Below are positions 1 through 9,365 of a DNA stretch of 64,000 bases, piece after piece. The stretch is from Streptomyces sp. yr375 (GTDB taxonomy: Bacteria > Actinomycetota > Actinomycetes > Streptomycetales > Streptomycetaceae), in the NCBI RefSeq assembly GCF_900110755.1, contig NZ_FOFF01000002.1, positions 248,001 through 312,000 on the forward strand, read 5' to 3'. Within the stretch, counting starts at the first letter, position 1; each line of letters begins with the position of its first letter. A program made the translations under genes and the position numbers. Below the pieces are notes generated by a model. That model was not told the DNA's origin, ran no database searches, and worked only from the letters and a program-made list of their open reading frames with translations.

Positions 1-718
1 CGTCCCGGTCCATCGCCAGCACGCCCTTGGGTCCCTGCTTCACGACCGCCAGCTCCACACCGGCCGCCAGCAGCGCCTTCGCGGCCGCGTACGGCTCGCG
101 CTCACCGGTGGCGACCTCGCACTCGTCGAGGTTGCCGACCGCGACCGTCGTGTGGCGCAGGGCCTCCTTGTAGTACGCCCGCGCCTCGGACGGGTCCGAC
201 CAGAACATCGGCCGCCAGTCCAGGTCGAAGACGGTCGCGCCGGACTTGGCGCGGTGCGCGAGGGCGGCGAGGGTGGCCGAACGGCTCGGCTCCTCGCTCA
301 GCCCGGTCCCGGTCACCCAGAAGATCCGCGCGTCCCGCACCGCGTCCAGGTCCAGCTCACCGGGCTCGATGTCCAGGTCGGGAGCCTTCGGCAGCCGGTA
401 GAAGTACAGCGGGAAGTCGTCCGGCGGGAAGATCTCGCAGAACGTCACCGGCGTCGGCGCGATGTCCGACGTCCCCACGTAGCGGCTGTCGACGCCGTAG
501 CCCGTGAGGGCCGTACGGACGTACTCGCCGAACGGGTCCCGGCCCGTCTTGGTGATCACGGCGGCCGAGCGGCCGTACCGGGCGGCGGCGACCGCGACGT
601 TGGTCGGGCTGCCGCCGAGGTACTTGCCGAACGAAGTGACCTCCGCAAGTCCCACGCCTGTCTGGAGTGGATACACGTCCACCCCCACGCGACCCATGGT
701 CAGCACTTCGAACGGCAT
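1..718 (-). CDS. iolC: 5-dehydro-2-deoxygluconokinase-like PfkB sugar kinase (partial)
   Basis: PfkB/ribokinase-family kinase whose C-terminal end lies beyond the left edge. The visible N-terminal 239 residues begin MPFEVLTMGRVGVDVYP and contain the ribokinase glycine signature GGSPTNVAVAAARYG near residue 35, which binds the sugar. The closest family I recognise is IolC, which phosphorylates 2-deoxy-5-keto-D-gluconate in inositol breakdown. The ATP-site motif (DTxGAGD) is outside the window, so activity cannot be judged. The ATG is preceded by a GGAAGGA ribosome binding site about 10 bases upstream. The gene lies downstream of the ABC transporter and isomerase genes but has its own LacI-type operator 28 bases before the start codon, suggesting a separately controlled promoter. 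Confidence 0.88.
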   Translation of the reverse strand, partial: MPFEVLTMGRVGVDVYPLQTGVGLAEVTSFGKYLGGSPTNVAVAAARYGRSAAVITKTGRDPFGEYVRTALTGYGVDSRYVGTSDIAPTPVTFCEIFPPDDFPLYFYRLPKAPDLDIEPGELDLDAVRDARIFWVTGTGLSEEPSRSATLAALAHRAKSGATVFDLDWRPMFWSDPSEARAYYKEALRHTTVAVGNLDECEVATGEREPYAAAKALLAAGVELAVVKQGPKGVLAMDRD

Positions 719-746
719 CTCGCTGGTTTCCTTCCGGTGGTGGCTG

Positions 747-760
747 TTAAAGCGCTTTAA
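747..760. promoter_or_regulatory. LacI-type operator in front of the iolC-like gene
   Basis: Perfect 14-bp palindrome TTAAAGCGCTTTAA with the central GC step typical of LacI-family operators. The same 14 bases recur at 4871-4884 beside the LacI-family gene. It lies 28 bp upstream of the kinase start, where a bound repressor would block transcription from a promoter in the 719-808 gap. Binding by the 4962-5996 product is inferred from position and identity. Confidence 0.8.
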
Positions 761-764
761 GAGA

Positions 765-785
765 AGCACGGCCGACGTCCGTGCT
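765..785 (-). terminator. Hairpin between isomerase and kinase genes
   Basis: Inverted repeat AGCACGG / CCGTGCT (7 bp, 7-base loop) just after the isomerase stop codon. On the minus strand it is followed by TCTCTT, a short pyrimidine run rather than a true T-tract. It could be a weak terminator or attenuator for the ABC transporter operon, or an mRNA-stabilising hairpin. It ends four bases before the operator palindrome. Confidence 0.4.
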
Positions 786-808
786 CACATACTGGACCAG
801 GGGGGTGG

Positions 809-1666
809 CTACTGCGCCGCGGCCAGGTACTCGGCGATCTTCTCGCGCATGAACACCGAGGACTCCTTGGCCCGGTCCTCCCACGCGAAGACGCACGCGG
901 TGAGGGTGCCGTCGAAACCGTTCGCCTTCAGCTCGCGGAACAGCTCGTCGAAGTCGACCTCGCCCTGGCCGATGTCGAGGTGCTGGTGGACCCGCGCCGT
1001 GGTGCCGGGCGGGTTCAGGATGTACCGGTTCCCGGAGGACGCGTTGTGGTCGAAGACGTCGGCCAGGTGCACGTGCGTCAGCAGGTCGCCCGCGTACTTG
1101 ATGATGCCGGGGGCGTCGTTGCCGATGTGGAACGTGTGCGGGGCGCAGTACAGGAAGGTGACGTTGGGGTTGTTGATGCCCCGGATCAGGTTGATCGCGT
1201 CGTACCCGTTCTCGATGAAGTCGTCCGGGTGCGGCTCGAGGGCGAGCTTGACGCCCTCGCGCTCGAACACCGGCAGCAGCTCCTCCAGCGACTTCCAGAA
1301 CTGCGCCTCGCTGCGGTCGGAGTCCTCGGGACGCCCGTTGAACTCCGAGATCATGCTGTCCACACCGAGGTCCGCGGCGATCTGGATCGAACGCTTCCAG
1401 TACCGTACGGCCGCCTGCCGGGCGTCCTCGTCCGGACCCGACCAGCGAAACAGCGGCAGCAGCGAGGAGATGCCGACACCCGCCGTGTCCAGCGCCTTGC
1501 GGAACTTGCGCACGGTGGCGTCGTCCACGCGGGGGTGCCGGAAGAACGGGATGAAGTCCTCCCGAGGAGACAGCTCGATCCACTCGTAGCCCAGCTCGGC
1601 CACCACGGCGGGCAGTTCGAGCAACGGCACATTGCGGATCATGTACGGGTCGAGGGCGATCTTCAC
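809..1666 (-). CDS. Sugar phosphate isomerase/epimerase (IolE/IolH-like TIM barrel)
   Basis: A 285-residue AP-endonuclease-2-type TIM-barrel protein. Candidate metal ligands are Glu and His residues in segments such as ALEPHPDDF (about residue 140), CAPHTFHIG and THVHLADVFDH, matching the xylose-isomerase-like fold. In inositol clusters such proteins act as ketoinositol dehydratase (IolE) or IolH-type isomerases; the exact substrate cannot be read from sequence. The start is GTG, with GGAAGG eight bases upstream. It is 42 bp downstream of the ABC ATPase gene and so probably the last gene of the transporter operon. Confidence 0.82.
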   Translation of the reverse strand: MKIALDPYMIRNVPLLELPAVVAELGYEWIELSPREDFIPFFRHPRVDDATVRKFRKALDTAGVGISSLLPLFRWSGPDEDARQAAVRYWKRSIQIAADLGVDSMISEFNGRPEDSDRSEAQFWKSLEELLPVFEREGVKLALEPHPDDFIENGYDAINLIRGINNPNVTFLYCAPHTFHIGNDAPGIIKYAGDLLTHVHLADVFDHNASSGNRYILNPPGTTARVHQHLDIGQGEVDFDELFRELKANGFDGTLTACVFAWEDRAKESSVFMREKIAEYLAAAQ

Positions 1667-1708
1667 GACGGGTTGCCTTCCGGGTGGGTCGGTGTGTTCG
1701 TGGGTCGG

Positions 1709-2575
1709 TCAGGAGGAGACGGTGGCGGCGTCGGGGAGCTCCTCGACGTCCACACCGCGAACCTGGGCCAACTCGTGCTTCAGGGCCGCGAGTTCGGCGC
1801 CGCCGGCCATGTGGTTGGTGAGCTCTTCGAGCGTGACCTCGCTGCGGTCGGCGCTCAACTCCATGGTGCCGAGGCGCAGGACGCTGAAGTGGTCGCCGAC
1901 CATGTAGGCGTGGTGGGGGTTGTGGGTGATGAAGATGACGCCGAGGCCGCGGTCGCGGGCGGCGGCGATGTACTTCAGGACCACGCCGGACTGCTTGACG
2001 CCGAGGGCGGCGGTGGGCTCGTCCAGGATGAGGACACGCGCGCCGAAGTGGACGGCGCGGGCGATGGCCACACACTGGCGCTGACCGCCCGACAGCGTAC
2101 CGATCGGCTGCTCCAGGTCGTCGAGGACGATCCCCATGTTGCGCAGCTCGTCGTCGGCCGTCTTCTTCATCCTCTCGATGTCGAGACGCCGCACCGGCCA
2201 GGGGCCCTTGGTGAGCTCGGAGCCGAGGAAGAAGTTCCGCCAGACGGGCATCAGCGGGACGGTGGCGAGGTCCTGGTAGACAGTGGCGATACCGCGGTCG
2301 AGGGCCTGGCGGGGAGTGGTGAACTGCACCGGTTCGCCGTCGACGAGGAACTCGCCCTCGGTGTGCTGGTGCAGCCCGGAGATGATCTTGATCAGGGTGG
2401 ACTTGCCCGCGCCGTTGTCGCCGAGGACGCAGGTCACCTTGCCGGGACGGACGGCGAGGCTCACACCGTGCAGGGCGCGGACGTTGCCGTAGGACTTGCC
2501 CGTGGCCTTGAGCTCGACGACAGCGGCCTCTTCGGTCGAGGTCTCGTCGGTCGTGGTGTCGTTTGTGATGGTCAT
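1709..2575 (-). CDS. Sugar ABC transporter ATP-binding protein (single domain)
   Basis: Cytoplasmic ATPase of a ribose/inositol-type (CUT2) importer. Visible motifs are Walker [10 protein letters not shown], signature LSGGQRQ and Walker [13 protein letters not shown]. At 288 residues it has one nucleotide-binding domain, unlike the two-domain RbsA type, so it probably works as a homodimer. I chose the ATG (MTITND) because GGAGG lies 11 bases upstream; a longer reading frame exists but would run into the permease gene. It sits 8 bp after the permease stop and 42 bp before the isomerase, within one operon. Confidence 0.92.
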   Translation of the reverse strand: MTITNDTTTDETSTEEAAVVELKATGKSYGNVRALHGVSLAVRPGKVTCVLGDNGAGKSTLIKIISGLHQHTEGEFLVDGEPVQFTTPRQALDRGIATVYQDLATVPLMPVWRNFFLGSELTKGPWPVRRLDIERMKKTADDELRNMGIVLDDLEQPIGTLSGGQRQCVAIARAVHFGARVLILDEPTAALGVKQSGVVLKYIAAARDRGLGVIFITHNPHHAYMVGDHFSVLRLGTMELSADRSEVTLEELTNHMAGGAELAALKHELAQVRGVDVEELPDAATVSS

Positions 2576-2583
2576 GAGAGTGG

Positions 2584-3660
2584 TCACCTCCGGGTGGCCG
2601 TGCGCTGGACCCACAGGTTGATCAGGGTGGCGCCGAGAAGCATGACGCCGAGGAAGGCCTTGAACCAGTCGGGGTTCCAGCCGGCGTAGACGATGCCCTG
2701 CTGCACCATGCCGAACATGAACGCGCCGAAGACCGGGCCGATCGCCGAGCCGTAGCCGCCGGTGAGCAGACAGCCGCCGATGACGGCCGCCGCGATGTAG
2801 ATCAGCTCCTGGCCGACGCCCTCACCGGACTGCACGGTGTTGAACGTGAACAGTTGGTGCATGCCGACGAACCAGGCGCCGAAGCCGACCAGCATGAACA
2901 GCGAGATCTTGGTGAACGTCACGGGCACACCGACGGCCCGCGCGCTCTCCTTGTTGCCGCCGACCGCGAAGATCCAGTTGCCGTACTTCGTCCGCAGCAG
3001 GACCCAGGTGGCGATGGCGGCGAAGACCAGCCACCACACCACGGTGATCTTGACTTGTACGTCGCCGATGTCGAAGGACGAGGCGAAGATCGCCTTCGCC
3101 TGGCTGAAGCCGTCCATGTCGCTGATGTCGTCGGTCGCCACGTTGCCGGTGATCAGCTTGGTCACCGCGAGGTTGACGCCCTGGAGGATCAGGAAGGTGC
3201 CCAGGGTGACGAGGAAGCTCGGCAGCCCGGTCCGTACCATCACCCAGCCGTTGAAGAACCCGACTCCCAGCGACACCGCCAGGGCGACGAGCACGCCGAC
3301 CCAGATGTTCGCCGTGAGCTGGAAGCTGATCATGCTCGCGGTGAGCGCCGAGGTGATGACGGCGACACCGGCCGACAGGTCGAACTCGCCGCCGATCATC
3401 AGCAGCGCCACCGGCAGGGCCATGATCCCGATCGTCGACGACTGATACAGGATGTTGGCCATCGAGCTGCCGTCGCGCACGGGCGCGGCGGTTATCAGGA
3501 AGAACACGTACACCGCTACGGCACCGAGGAAGACACCCACCTCGGGCCGGGCCAACAACCGCAGGGCCAGCGGACGCTGTGCCGTCCGGCCGTCGGTCTG
3601 CTTCGGGCCGGAGGCCGGCGGTGTGGTCACCGCCGGCGCAGCCTGCTGAGTCACACTCAT
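2584..3660 (-). CDS. Sugar ABC transporter permease (RbsC-like)
   Basis: Integral membrane protein of 358 residues in the BPD_transp_2 family. About ten hydrophobic segments follow a cytoplasmic N-terminus of some 40 residues. The segment [19 protein letters not shown] is the typical RbsC-type loop, and [17 protein letters not shown] is another conserved part. It forms the channel for the substrate delivered by the adjacent lipoprotein. Its ATG overlaps the stop of the substrate-binding gene by one base (TGATG), so the two are translationally coupled. It is a CUT2-type transporter; the inositol assignment rests on the neighbouring kinase and isomerase. Confidence 0.93.
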   Translation of the reverse strand: MSVTQQAAPAVTTPPASGPKQTDGRTAQRPLALRLLARPEVGVFLGAVAVYVFFLITAAPVRDGSSMANILYQSSTIGIMALPVALLMIGGEFDLSAGVAVITSALTASMISFQLTANIWVGVLVALAVSLGVGFFNGWVMVRTGLPSFLVTLGTFLILQGVNLAVTKLITGNVATDDISDMDGFSQAKAIFASSFDIGDVQVKITVVWWLVFAAIATWVLLRTKYGNWIFAVGGNKESARAVGVPVTFTKISLFMLVGFGAWFVGMHQLFTFNTVQSGEGVGQELIYIAAAVIGGCLLTGGYGSAIGPVFGAFMFGMVQQGIVYAGWNPDWFKAFLGVMLLGATLINLWVQRTATRR

Positions 3661-4679
3661 CACCTCGTGCCCTTCGCGGCGAACTTGGCGACGGCGTCGA
3701 CGTTGGTCTTGTCGACGAAGGCCGGGCCGGTCAGCACCGGCTGCTCGCCGCCGCCGCTGAAGTTGCCGTTGGTCTTGTACAGCCACAGGGAGTCGACCGC
3801 GAGGTAGCCCTGGAGGAAGGGCTGCTGGTCGACGGCGAACTGGATGGTCCCCTTCTGGATGGCGGAGACGAGGTCCTTGTTGAGGTCGAAGGTCGCGATC
3901 TTCGCCTTGCTGCCCGTCTCGGACACCGACTGCACCGCGGTCAGCGCGACGGGGGCACCGAGGGTGACCACCTCGTCGATGGAGCTGTCCTGCTTGAGCT
4001 TGGCGGTGATCGTCGACTTCACCGACGGCATGTCGGTGCCGTTGACGTACAGGATGTCGGTCTTGCCGCCGAAGGTCTTCTTCACGCCGGCGCAACGCTC
4101 TTCGAGGTTCACGTCGCCCTGGGCCTGGATGACACACAGGGCGTGCTTGGCGCCGGTGCCGTTGATCTTGATGCCGAGGGCCTGGCCGGAGACGGCCTCG
4201 TCCTGGCCGAAGAACGACAGGAGGCCCTGCTGCTTCCAGACGCTGAGGCCCGCGTTGAGGCCGACGACCGGGATGCCGGCCTTCTCCGCCTTGGCGACGA
4301 CGTCCTTCAGGGCGTCCGGCTTGGCGAGGGTGACCGCGATGCCGTCGACCTTCTGGTCGATCGCGTTCTGCACCAGGTTGGCCTGGTCGCCGGCCGTCTC
4401 GTCGTTGGAGTAGATCAGCTTGACGTTGTCCTTGGCGGCGGCGGCCTCGGCGCCCTTGCGGATGGTGTCCCAGAAGGTGTCACCTGAGGGCGCGTGCGTG
4501 ACCATCGCGATGGTCATACGGGGCGTGTCCGCTTTGCCGGCCGAGACACCGGCCGCGCTGTCCTCGGCCTTCTTGCCGCCCGAGCTGCTGGAACAGCCCG
4601 CGACGGTCAGTGCGGCCGCTGCGGCGAGGGCCACGACGGGGACGACTCTGCGGGAACGGGGAAGGGACAAGCGATTCAT
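3660..4679 (-). CDS. Sugar ABC transporter substrate-binding lipoprotein
   Basis: Extracellular solute-binding protein of 339 residues, periplasmic_BP_4 family. The N-terminus has a basic start, a hydrophobic Ala/Val stretch and lipobox TVAGC with the lipidated cysteine at residue 29, followed by a Ser/Gly linker. The mature part starts with the ribose-binding-type strand MTIAMVTHAPSGDTFWDTI. A ribosome binding site GAGGTGC lies about ten bases upstream. It is the first gene of the leftward transporter operon, and its promoter region (4680-4961) is shared with the divergent LacI gene and contains an operator palindrome. A substrate such as myo-inositol is inferred from context only. Confidence 0.92.
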   Translation of the reverse strand: MNRLSLPRSRRVVPVVALAAAAALTVAGCSSSSGGKKAEDSAAGVSAGKADTPRMTIAMVTHAPSGDTFWDTIRKGAEAAAAKDNVKLIYSNDETAGDQANLVQNAIDQKVDGIAVTLAKPDALKDVVAKAEKAGIPVVGLNAGLSVWKQQGLLSFFGQDEAVSGQALGIKINGTGAKHALCVIQAQGDVNLEERCAGVKKTFGGKTDILYVNGTDMPSVKSTITAKLKQDSSIDEVVTLGAPVALTAVQSVSETGSKAKIATFDLNKDLVSAIQKGTIQFAVDQQPFLQGYLAVDSLWLYKTNGNFSGGGEQPVLTGPAFVDKTNVDAVAKFAAKGTR

Positions 4680-4870
4680 GCTTCGTGCACCTCACTGTGC
4701 AGGAGAGGGGTGGATCGATGGCTGCTCTAAGGCTGAATCTATGGCTAAGGGTGGCCGCTGCGCTCGCACCTGACGGTGGGTCGCGGGGTGTTCGCGGTGC
4801 GGTTGCGGCCGAGTCGAGGGCGAGCGCCTTGTGAGCGTCGGGCCGGACTTGGTTGGAACATCAGGACAAT

Positions 4871-4884
4871 TTAAAGCGCTTTAA
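4871..4884. promoter_or_regulatory. LacI-type operator in the divergent promoter region
   Basis: Perfect palindrome TTAAAGCGCTTTAA, identical to the one at 747-760. Outer flanks CAGGAC and GTCCTG are also inverted repeats but offset by three bases. A TACTAT hexamer at 4892-4897, a possible -10 element for the LacI gene, lies immediately to the right, so binding here could repress both the transporter operon and the regulator itself. Confidence 0.82.
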
Positions 4885-4961
4885 GTCCTGGTACTATCAT
4901 CCTTGTTTCGCAAGCGTGTCAAGGGTGTTGCGCAAGGAGTTTTTCCGACGGGGAGGCACAA

Positions 4962-5996
4962 GTGGACGAGGGTGATTCCGCACGTCAGCGGAACGGCACG
5001 CACAAGCGCCCGAGGCTGGAGGACGTGGCCGCGCGGGTGGGGGTGTCCACGGCGTCGGTGTCACTGGTGCTCCGGGGGGTGCCCGGGCCGAGTGAACGGA
5101 CCCGGGAGCGGGTGCTGCGGGCGGCGGCCGACCTCGGCTATCAGGTCGATCGCACGGCCAGTATGCTGGCCAGCAGGCGCACCCGCCTCCTGGGCGTCAT
5201 GGTGGATATTCACAGCCCGTTCCACGCCGAACTCGTCGAGCATCTGCACACGGCCGCCGAGGATGTCGGCTATGACCTCGTGCTGAGCACCCTCACCCGC
5301 ACCCGCGACGAACACACCGCCGTGGAGACGCTGCTGGCCTTCCGCAGCGAGGCGCTGATCCTGCTCGGTCCGACCGCCTCCGCGGACGCGCTCGCCATCC
5401 TCGACCGCAAGTCGCCCGTCATCACCGTGGGCCGCCGGATAGCCGACGCCGGCCTGGACGTCGTACGCACCGCGGACGAGGACGGCGTCGGCCAGATCGT
5501 CGACCACCTGGTGGACCTCGGACACCGCGAGATCGTCTACGTCGACGGCGGCAAGGGCGTCATCGCCACCGACCGGCGGCGCGGCTACCGCACGGCGATG
5601 CGCCGCCGCGGCCTCGACGCCCACATCCGGGTGCTGCACGGCGACCACACCGAGGCGGCCGGTGAACGCGCGGCGCACCAGATACTCGAGGGCGACGACC
5701 TGCCCACGGCGGTCGTCGCCTTCAACGACCAGTCCGCCATCGGCGTCCTCGCCGCGCTGTCCCGGGCGGGCGTCGCGGTCCCGCGCGAGGTCTCCGTGGC
5801 CGGCTACGACGACGACACGACCTCCCGGCTGAGCTGCTTCAACCTGACGACGGTCAGCCAGGGCGCGCGGGAGCAGGCCCACCACGCGGTGACCGCCGCC
5901 GTGGAACGCCTCGACCAGGGCCGCACAGCGCCCCGAGAGGTCGTCCTCACCCCCCGCCTGGTCCTGCGCACCACCACATCGCAGCCGGCCGCCTGA
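4962..5996 (+). CDS. LacI-family transcriptional regulator
   Basis: Repressor of 344 residues. The N-terminal helix-turn-helix is in RLEDVAARVGVSTASVSLVL (about residues 18-37), followed by the hinge (TASMLASRRTRLLGVMVDI) and a periplasmic-binding-protein-like sensor domain ending near residue 340. The start is GTG, with GGGAGG five bases upstream. It is divergent from the sugar ABC operon. Two identical GC-centred palindromes, one in its own promoter region and one before the iolC-like gene, are its probable targets; the effector is probably an inositol-pathway intermediate (inference). A terminator hairpin follows the stop codon. Confidence 0.92.
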   Translation: MDEGDSARQRNGTHKRPRLEDVAARVGVSTASVSLVLRGVPGPSERTRERVLRAAADLGYQVDRTASMLASRRTRLLGVMVDIHSPFHAELVEHLHTAAEDVGYDLVLSTLTRTRDEHTAVETLLAFRSEALILLGPTASADALAILDRKSPVITVGRRIADAGLDVVRTADEDGVGQIVDHLVDLGHREIVYVDGGKGVIATDRRRGYRTAMRRRGLDAHIRVLHGDHTEAAGERAAHQILEGDDLPTAVVAFNDQSAIGVLAALSRAGVAVPREVSVAGYDDDTTSRLSCFNLTTVSQGAREQAHHAVTAAVERLDQGRTAPREVVLTPRLVLRTTTSQPAA

Positions 5997-6004
5997 CAGG
6001 CGGG

Positions 6005-6035
6005 AGAGGGTCGGCGCTCCCAGCGCCGGCCCTCT
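6005..6035. terminator. Intrinsic terminator between convergent genes
   Basis: Inverted repeat AGAGGGTCGGCGCT / AGCGCCGGCCCTCT: 14-bp arms with one mismatch and a three-base CCC loop, followed by TTTCG on the plus strand. It lies between the convergent LacI-family and carboxypeptidase genes. The A/T content at both sides would let it act in both directions. Confidence 0.85.
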
Positions 6036-6066
6036 TTCGTGCATGCCCTATGCCCTTACCGCCGCG

Positions 6067-7440
6067 TCACGCCCAGCAGCCGTTGACCGTCGCCGCGAGG
6101 CCGTCCATCGCGTCCTTGATGTCGGCCGGGTTGGCCGTGGAGCCGTTCTCGATGAAGGAGAACACCTTCCACTTGCCGTCCTTGCCCTGCGTCAGACCGC
6201 TCAGGGCGATCGCCCCGGTGAGCGTGCCGGTCTTCGCCCGCACCTTGCCGACCGCGCACTTGGAGTTCGCGTCGTCGAAGCGGCCCCACTCCGGACCGAG
6301 CGTGCCGCCGGCCTCACCGGCGACGGGCAGACCGTCGCGGATGGCGCCGAGGGTGTAGTCGTAGCGGGGGTTCGTGAGCAGTTCGAGGATCTCCGCGAGG
6401 GTGGCCGCCGGGATCCGGTCGGCGCGCGACAGACCGCTGCCGTCGTAGATCTCGAAGTTGGTGAGCGAGACGCCGTACTTCTTGCTCAGGACGTTGCGCA
6501 CGACCTCCGTGCCGCCCTCGAAGGTGGCCGGGCGGCCCGCGCCCAGGGCGGTCATCCGCAGCAGGGTCTCGGCGATGTTGTTGTCGCTGGTCTTGAGCAT
6601 CGTGTGGACGATGGCGGACAGCGGCGCCGACTGGTGGCGGGCGACCGGCACGTCGGTCAGGCTCGCCGTGGCGCGGGCGACCGTGCCGTCGACCGTGACG
6701 CCCGCAGCGGTGAGCTGCTGGGCGAAGACCTGCCCGGCGTCGAGCGACGTGTCGTCCACCCCGTGCCCGTCGACGACGAGCGCCCGCACCGGGGCGACCG
6801 AGTCGGGGTAGTAGCCGGTGTTCCAGCCGTTGGCGAGGGTCGGCTCGGGGAAGAGGCTGTCGTCCACGGCGACCTTCACCGACGTCAGCCCCGCCGCCTT
6901 CAGTCCGGCGACCGCGTCCTTCGCCAGTTCGGCGAGGTCGGCGGTGGTCAGCGTCCGGTCGGCGCCCCCGATGAGGGTGAGGGTGCCGTTGCCGTAGACG
7001 ACCTTCGTGGTGAACCGGTGGTCGGGGCCGAGCACCGTGAGGGCCGCGGTCGACGTGGCGAGCTTGACGTTGGACGCCGGCATCAGCGCCGTCGCCCCGT
7101 TGTGGTCCCACAGCGTGGCGTCCGACTCGGAGTCGAGGACCACGCCGCTGACGTTGGTGCCCAGTCGCTGGTCGAGGACCCGGGTCTCGAGATTCGTGAC
7201 CATCTGCTGGTCGTCCGCGTCGAGGTCCTGGCTCGACGCGGTGTCCTTGGCCGTCGCGCCGATGCCCTTGTCGGCGGCGAAGGCCGAGGGACCGGCGAGC
7301 GCCGCCGACGTGACGGGGACGGCCAGCGCGAGGACCAGCGCCCGCCGGACGCCGGTACCGCTCTGCTTGGCCTTACGGTGCCGGCGTCTCCCGCCCGGGA
7401 TGAAGGAGCTCGCGGGGGTTTCTGCCGTTATGTCGTTCAT
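6067..7440 (-). CDS. dacB: D-alanyl-D-alanine carboxypeptidase (PBP4/DacB, peptidase S13)
   Basis: Serine penicillin-binding protein of 457 residues that trims or cleaves peptidoglycan peptide stems outside the membrane. All three active-site motifs are present: SNVK at residues 123-126, SDN at 285-287 and KTG at 403-405, which is the spacing of the DacB family. A basic N-terminus of about 33 residues precedes a hydrophobic signal or anchor segment, LVLALAVPVTSAALAGPSA. The start is the ATG giving MNDITAE; a longer frame upstream lacks a signal-like beginning. It is monocistronic, convergent with the LacI gene and separated from it by a terminator. Confidence 0.9.
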   Translation of the reverse strand: MNDITAETPASSFIPGGRRRHRKAKQSGTGVRRALVLALAVPVTSAALAGPSAFAADKGIGATAKDTASSQDLDADDQQMVTNLETRVLDQRLGTNVSGVVLDSESDATLWDHNGATALMPASNVKLATSTAALTVLGPDHRFTTKVVYGNGTLTLIGGADRTLTTADLAELAKDAVAGLKAAGLTSVKVAVDDSLFPEPTLANGWNTGYYPDSVAPVRALVVDGHGVDDTSLDAGQVFAQQLTAAGVTVDGTVARATASLTDVPVARHQSAPLSAIVHTMLKTSDNNIAETLLRMTALGAGRPATFEGGTEVVRNVLSKKYGVSLTNFEIYDGSGLSRADRIPAATLAEILELLTNPRYDYTLGAIRDGLPVAGEAGGTLGPEWGRFDDANSKCAVGKVRAKTGTLTGAIALSGLTQGKDGKWKVFSFIENGSTANPADIKDAMDGLAATVNGCWA

Positions 7441-7587
7441 GGATCGTCTCAAGGCTTTCGTGTGGGGGCCCAGCAACAAGAGAATTCGGGCGCACCATAT
7501 CACCCGTCACATGCGACCCACAGGAGGCAAATTGACCGGCTGATGGTTATTCAGGTGCAGAATTCACGCCCTTTCTTCACGTTCTGT

Positions 7588-9210
7588 TCAGTAGGTCGTC
7601 CCCAGGCTCTGTGTCGTGTAGGCGCACTCGGTGTAGAGGTAGCCCGACTCGAGCTTGGCGGTGTCCGAGGCGGGCGTGTCGAGGCTGTCGTTCATCGGCT
7701 TGTGCAGGAAGTACGTGGTGCCGACCGGCAGGCTGATGGTGCGCTGCGGATAGTTCTTGCCGCTGTCGCTGCACGGCTCGAAACCCGGCGTGATGGTGCG
7801 CACCATGGAATACGCCTTGCAACTGGCGCACCCCTTCAGGGTGAAGCTGCCGGTGACCGGCCCGGTGTAAAGGACGGTGATTTCGTCGGGGCTGTCGTTC
7901 TGCACCGTCACCGAGATGCTGCCGCCCTTGCGGGCCGTCGGCAGGGTCTTTCCGGCGGCCGGCACCGTCTGGGCGATCTCCGCCGCTATCGCGATCTTCT
8001 TCGCCAGGGCCGTGTTCTTGGCGGTCTTGTGGGCGGACGCGTAGTCGGTCATGGTGGTCTGCGCCGCGTCGAAGTCGCCGTCCCGGTACTGGTCCACGCC
8101 GCAGGTGTAGGTGCCCGCGTCGGCGCTGCCGGTGGCCCGCAGCGAGTCCTTGTCGAGCGCGGCGTCGACCTCGGCCTGATCGGCCCGCACACCGTCGATC
8201 TGGGTGCTGAGGGTGCGCAGCCGCTCGACCGCCGCGCAGGGTTCGGCCCCGCGCAGGTCCCGCTCCGTCCGGACGACGGCGGCGGCCACCGCCGGTTCGG
8301 CCTTCGCGGCCTGCTCCGACTCGGGGAAGCTGGTCAGCAGTTCGCCGAACTGGGCGGCCCAGGTGGCCTCACCGGCGGTGAGCGCCGTCGCCGCGCACTC
8401 GTAGAGCGAGGTGGCCAGACGGTCGTCGGGCCAGGACTTCAGGTCGCCGAGATCGGTGTCGGGCAGGCTCTTGGGGACGGTGCGCAGATAGGTCAGCGGC
8501 TCCACCGCCTGGCAGTAGTCGCCCTGCTCGTAGGTGGCGCCGACCGTCGTGTAGAAGGTCTTCATCCGCGCGGGCACCCGCTCGGCCGCCCGGGAGCCGG
8601 GGTGGTCGGCGCGCAGGTCCGCGTAGGTCTTCAGCGCCGTCCGGAAGTCGGCCTGGGCCGTGAGGAAGGGCTGCTCACCGGCGGCCTGCACCAGTTGGTC
8701 GGCCTTGTCGAGCCGGTCGAGCAGCATCTGCTGCGTCGCCTCGTCCCGGGCGTCGTCGTACAGCACGACGCCGCCGGCGGGCGCGACGAGCAGGAGCAGT
8801 CCGAGCCCGAGCGCGAGCGGCGCCTGCCGCAGACCGGCCAGCGGGGTGCGCAGGCCCACGCGGGCGCCGTGCGCGGCCGCCGCGACGAGGAACACGACGT
8901 ACAGGGCGAGCGCGGGGGCCGGGACGCCGTCCGGGTCGGCCGGCAGCGCGACGAACAGCAGGAGGGCGGTGGCGAGCCAGCACAGCGCCGCGAGCGCCCA
9001 GCGGCGCAGCAGCGCGTAACCCAGGCCCAGGCCACTGAGGTTGAGCACGGCCGCGGCGACGGCCCGCACACCGTCCGCGGGGGCCAGGGGGACGGGCGGG
9101 GCCGACGGTGCGGGAAAGGCCGGCGGCGGGGCCGCGGGCATGGGCGGGACGTGGAAATCGCTGTCGTGACGACTCGTGTCGTCGTGTCTGCCGTACTGGT
9201 CCTCGGACAT
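7588..9210 (-). CDS. Conserved membrane protein of unknown function
   Basis: A 540-residue protein I cannot assign. Residues 20-45 are Pro/Ala-rich and cytoplasmic. About four hydrophobic helices follow between residues 47 and 150. The remainder is a large, probably extracellular, alpha-helical region that reads like tandem TPR-type helical hairpins (ADQLVQAAGEQPFL, ATYEQGDYCQAVEPL, QYRDGDFDAAQTTM), each describing an acidic helix pair. The C-terminal roughly 100 residues have five to six cysteines (KGCASCKAY and others) and may form a small beta domain with disulfides. The ATG has GGGGGGAG six bases upstream. It is transcribed alone. Confidence 0.75.
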   Translation of the reverse strand: MSEDQYGRHDDTSRHDSDFHVPPMPAAPPPAFPAPSAPPVPLAPADGVRAVAAAVLNLSGLGLGYALLRRWALAALCWLATALLLFVALPADPDGVPAPALALYVVFLVAAAAHGARVGLRTPLAGLRQAPLALGLGLLLLVAPAGGVVLYDDARDEATQQMLLDRLDKADQLVQAAGEQPFLTAQADFRTALKTYADLRADHPGSRAAERVPARMKTFYTTVGATYEQGDYCQAVEPLTYLRTVPKSLPDTDLGDLKSWPDDRLATSLYECAATALTAGEATWAAQFGELLTSFPESEQAAKAEPAVAAAVVRTERDLRGAEPCAAVERLRTLSTQIDGVRADQAEVDAALDKDSLRATGSADAGTYTCGVDQYRDGDFDAAQTTMTDYASAHKTAKNTALAKKIAIAAEIAQTVPAAGKTLPTARKGGSISVTVQNDSPDEITVLYTGPVTGSFTLKGCASCKAYSMVRTITPGFEPCSDSGKNYPQRTISLPVGTTYFLHKPMNDSLDTPASDTAKLESGYLYTECAYTTQSLGTTY

Positions 9211-9365
9211 GGCGGCTCCCCCCGGTCAACTGCGCCCGTACATCTGCGATTTGTCAGTGTACGGGCGAGGCGGGGGGTGCCGACAGGGGTGCCCGACGGG
9301 CAGCCGGCCGGGCCGCCACCGGGGGCATGGGTGGCGGCCGCGGCTGCTATCGCGTCAGGCATGGG

